This document shows, in pieces, positions 63,919 to 64,000 of a stretch of 64,000 bases of DNA. Both the position numbers and the translations under genes were made by a program. The DNA is from Stichopus chloronotus (Eukaryota; Echinodermata; Holothuroidea; Aspidochirotida; Stichopodidae), in assembly GCA_021234535.1 (NCBI GenBank), contig CM037842.1, positions 3,065,315-3,129,314 of the forward strand, in the 5' to 3' direction. Each line of letters starts with the position of its first letter. Positions within the stretch are counted from its first letter, which is position 1. A model generated the notes under the pieces. That model made no database searches. It saw only the letters and a program-made list of their open reading frames with translations, and had not been told where the DNA came from.

Positions 63919-64000
63919 GTAACTATAACACTTCTAGTATATTTGTTTATGAACATATGATTTACATCGGCACGTAGTAGTTCTAGTCACATAGATTGTT
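63919..64000 (+). other. start of next intron, window edge
   Basis: Intronic sequence after GTAACT; nothing recognisable before the window ends. Confidence 0.6.

Overview
This window is nuclear DNA from an animal. It is AT-rich and intron-dense, with short exons flanked by GT..AG introns, a few microsatellites and many small dispersed repeats. It shows no bacterial operons, Shine-Dalgarno sites or CRISPR arrays. The coding sequences (a near-vertebrate V-ATPase A subunit and lineage-specific immunoglobulin-domain receptors) and the repeat style suggest a marine invertebrate deuterostome, perhaps an echinoderm. The species cannot be fixed from the sequence alone.

Three genes were assembled by hand from exon homology, splice sites and codon phase. 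(1) On the + strand, 3002-32300, lie 13 exons of the vacuolar H+-ATPase catalytic subunit A. They encode 590 codons, which correspond exactly to residues 28-617 of the 617-residue human protein. Only the first 27 codons lie upstream of the window. (2) On the - strand, 56622 down to 42155, lie 12 exons (600 codons, every junction phase-compatible) of a single-pass receptor: two Ig-like domains, a transmembrane helix, a juxtamembrane segment and a tyrosine-kinase-like domain. The kinase domain has lost its key catalytic motifs (HRD to HPA, DFG to DIC, degenerate glycine loop), so it reads as a receptor pseudokinase. Its signal-peptide exon and last exon were not found. (3) On the + strand, 57821 to the window end, lie five exons (304 codons) of another Ig-domain membrane protein: signal peptide, two Ig-like domains, transmembrane helix and the start of a cytoplasmic tail. 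Genes 2 and 3 are arranged head to head about 1.2 kb apart and share domain order and intron phase, so they look like divergent paralogues of one receptor family.

Between and inside the genes are mobile-element remnants. They include a TTAA-flanked MITE family (three copies), a 200-bp MITE with 17-bp inverted ends (two copies), two LINE 3' ends, tRNA-derived SINE pieces, a fold-back repeat, a possible piggyBac remnant, and AT, GATGAT and GAAA microsatellites.

The most unusual structure is an 18-copy, 21-bp minisatellite at 5141-5518. Its repeat unit is the last 15 nt of a V-ATPase exon plus that exon's own 5' splice site, so the splice donor itself has been amplified in tandem and in frame. 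Other notable structures are the pseudokinase, a 206-bp tandem duplication of the Ig2 splice acceptor, an AT microsatellite fused to a splice donor, and an 11-unit array of GATATC cores spaced about two helical turns apart.
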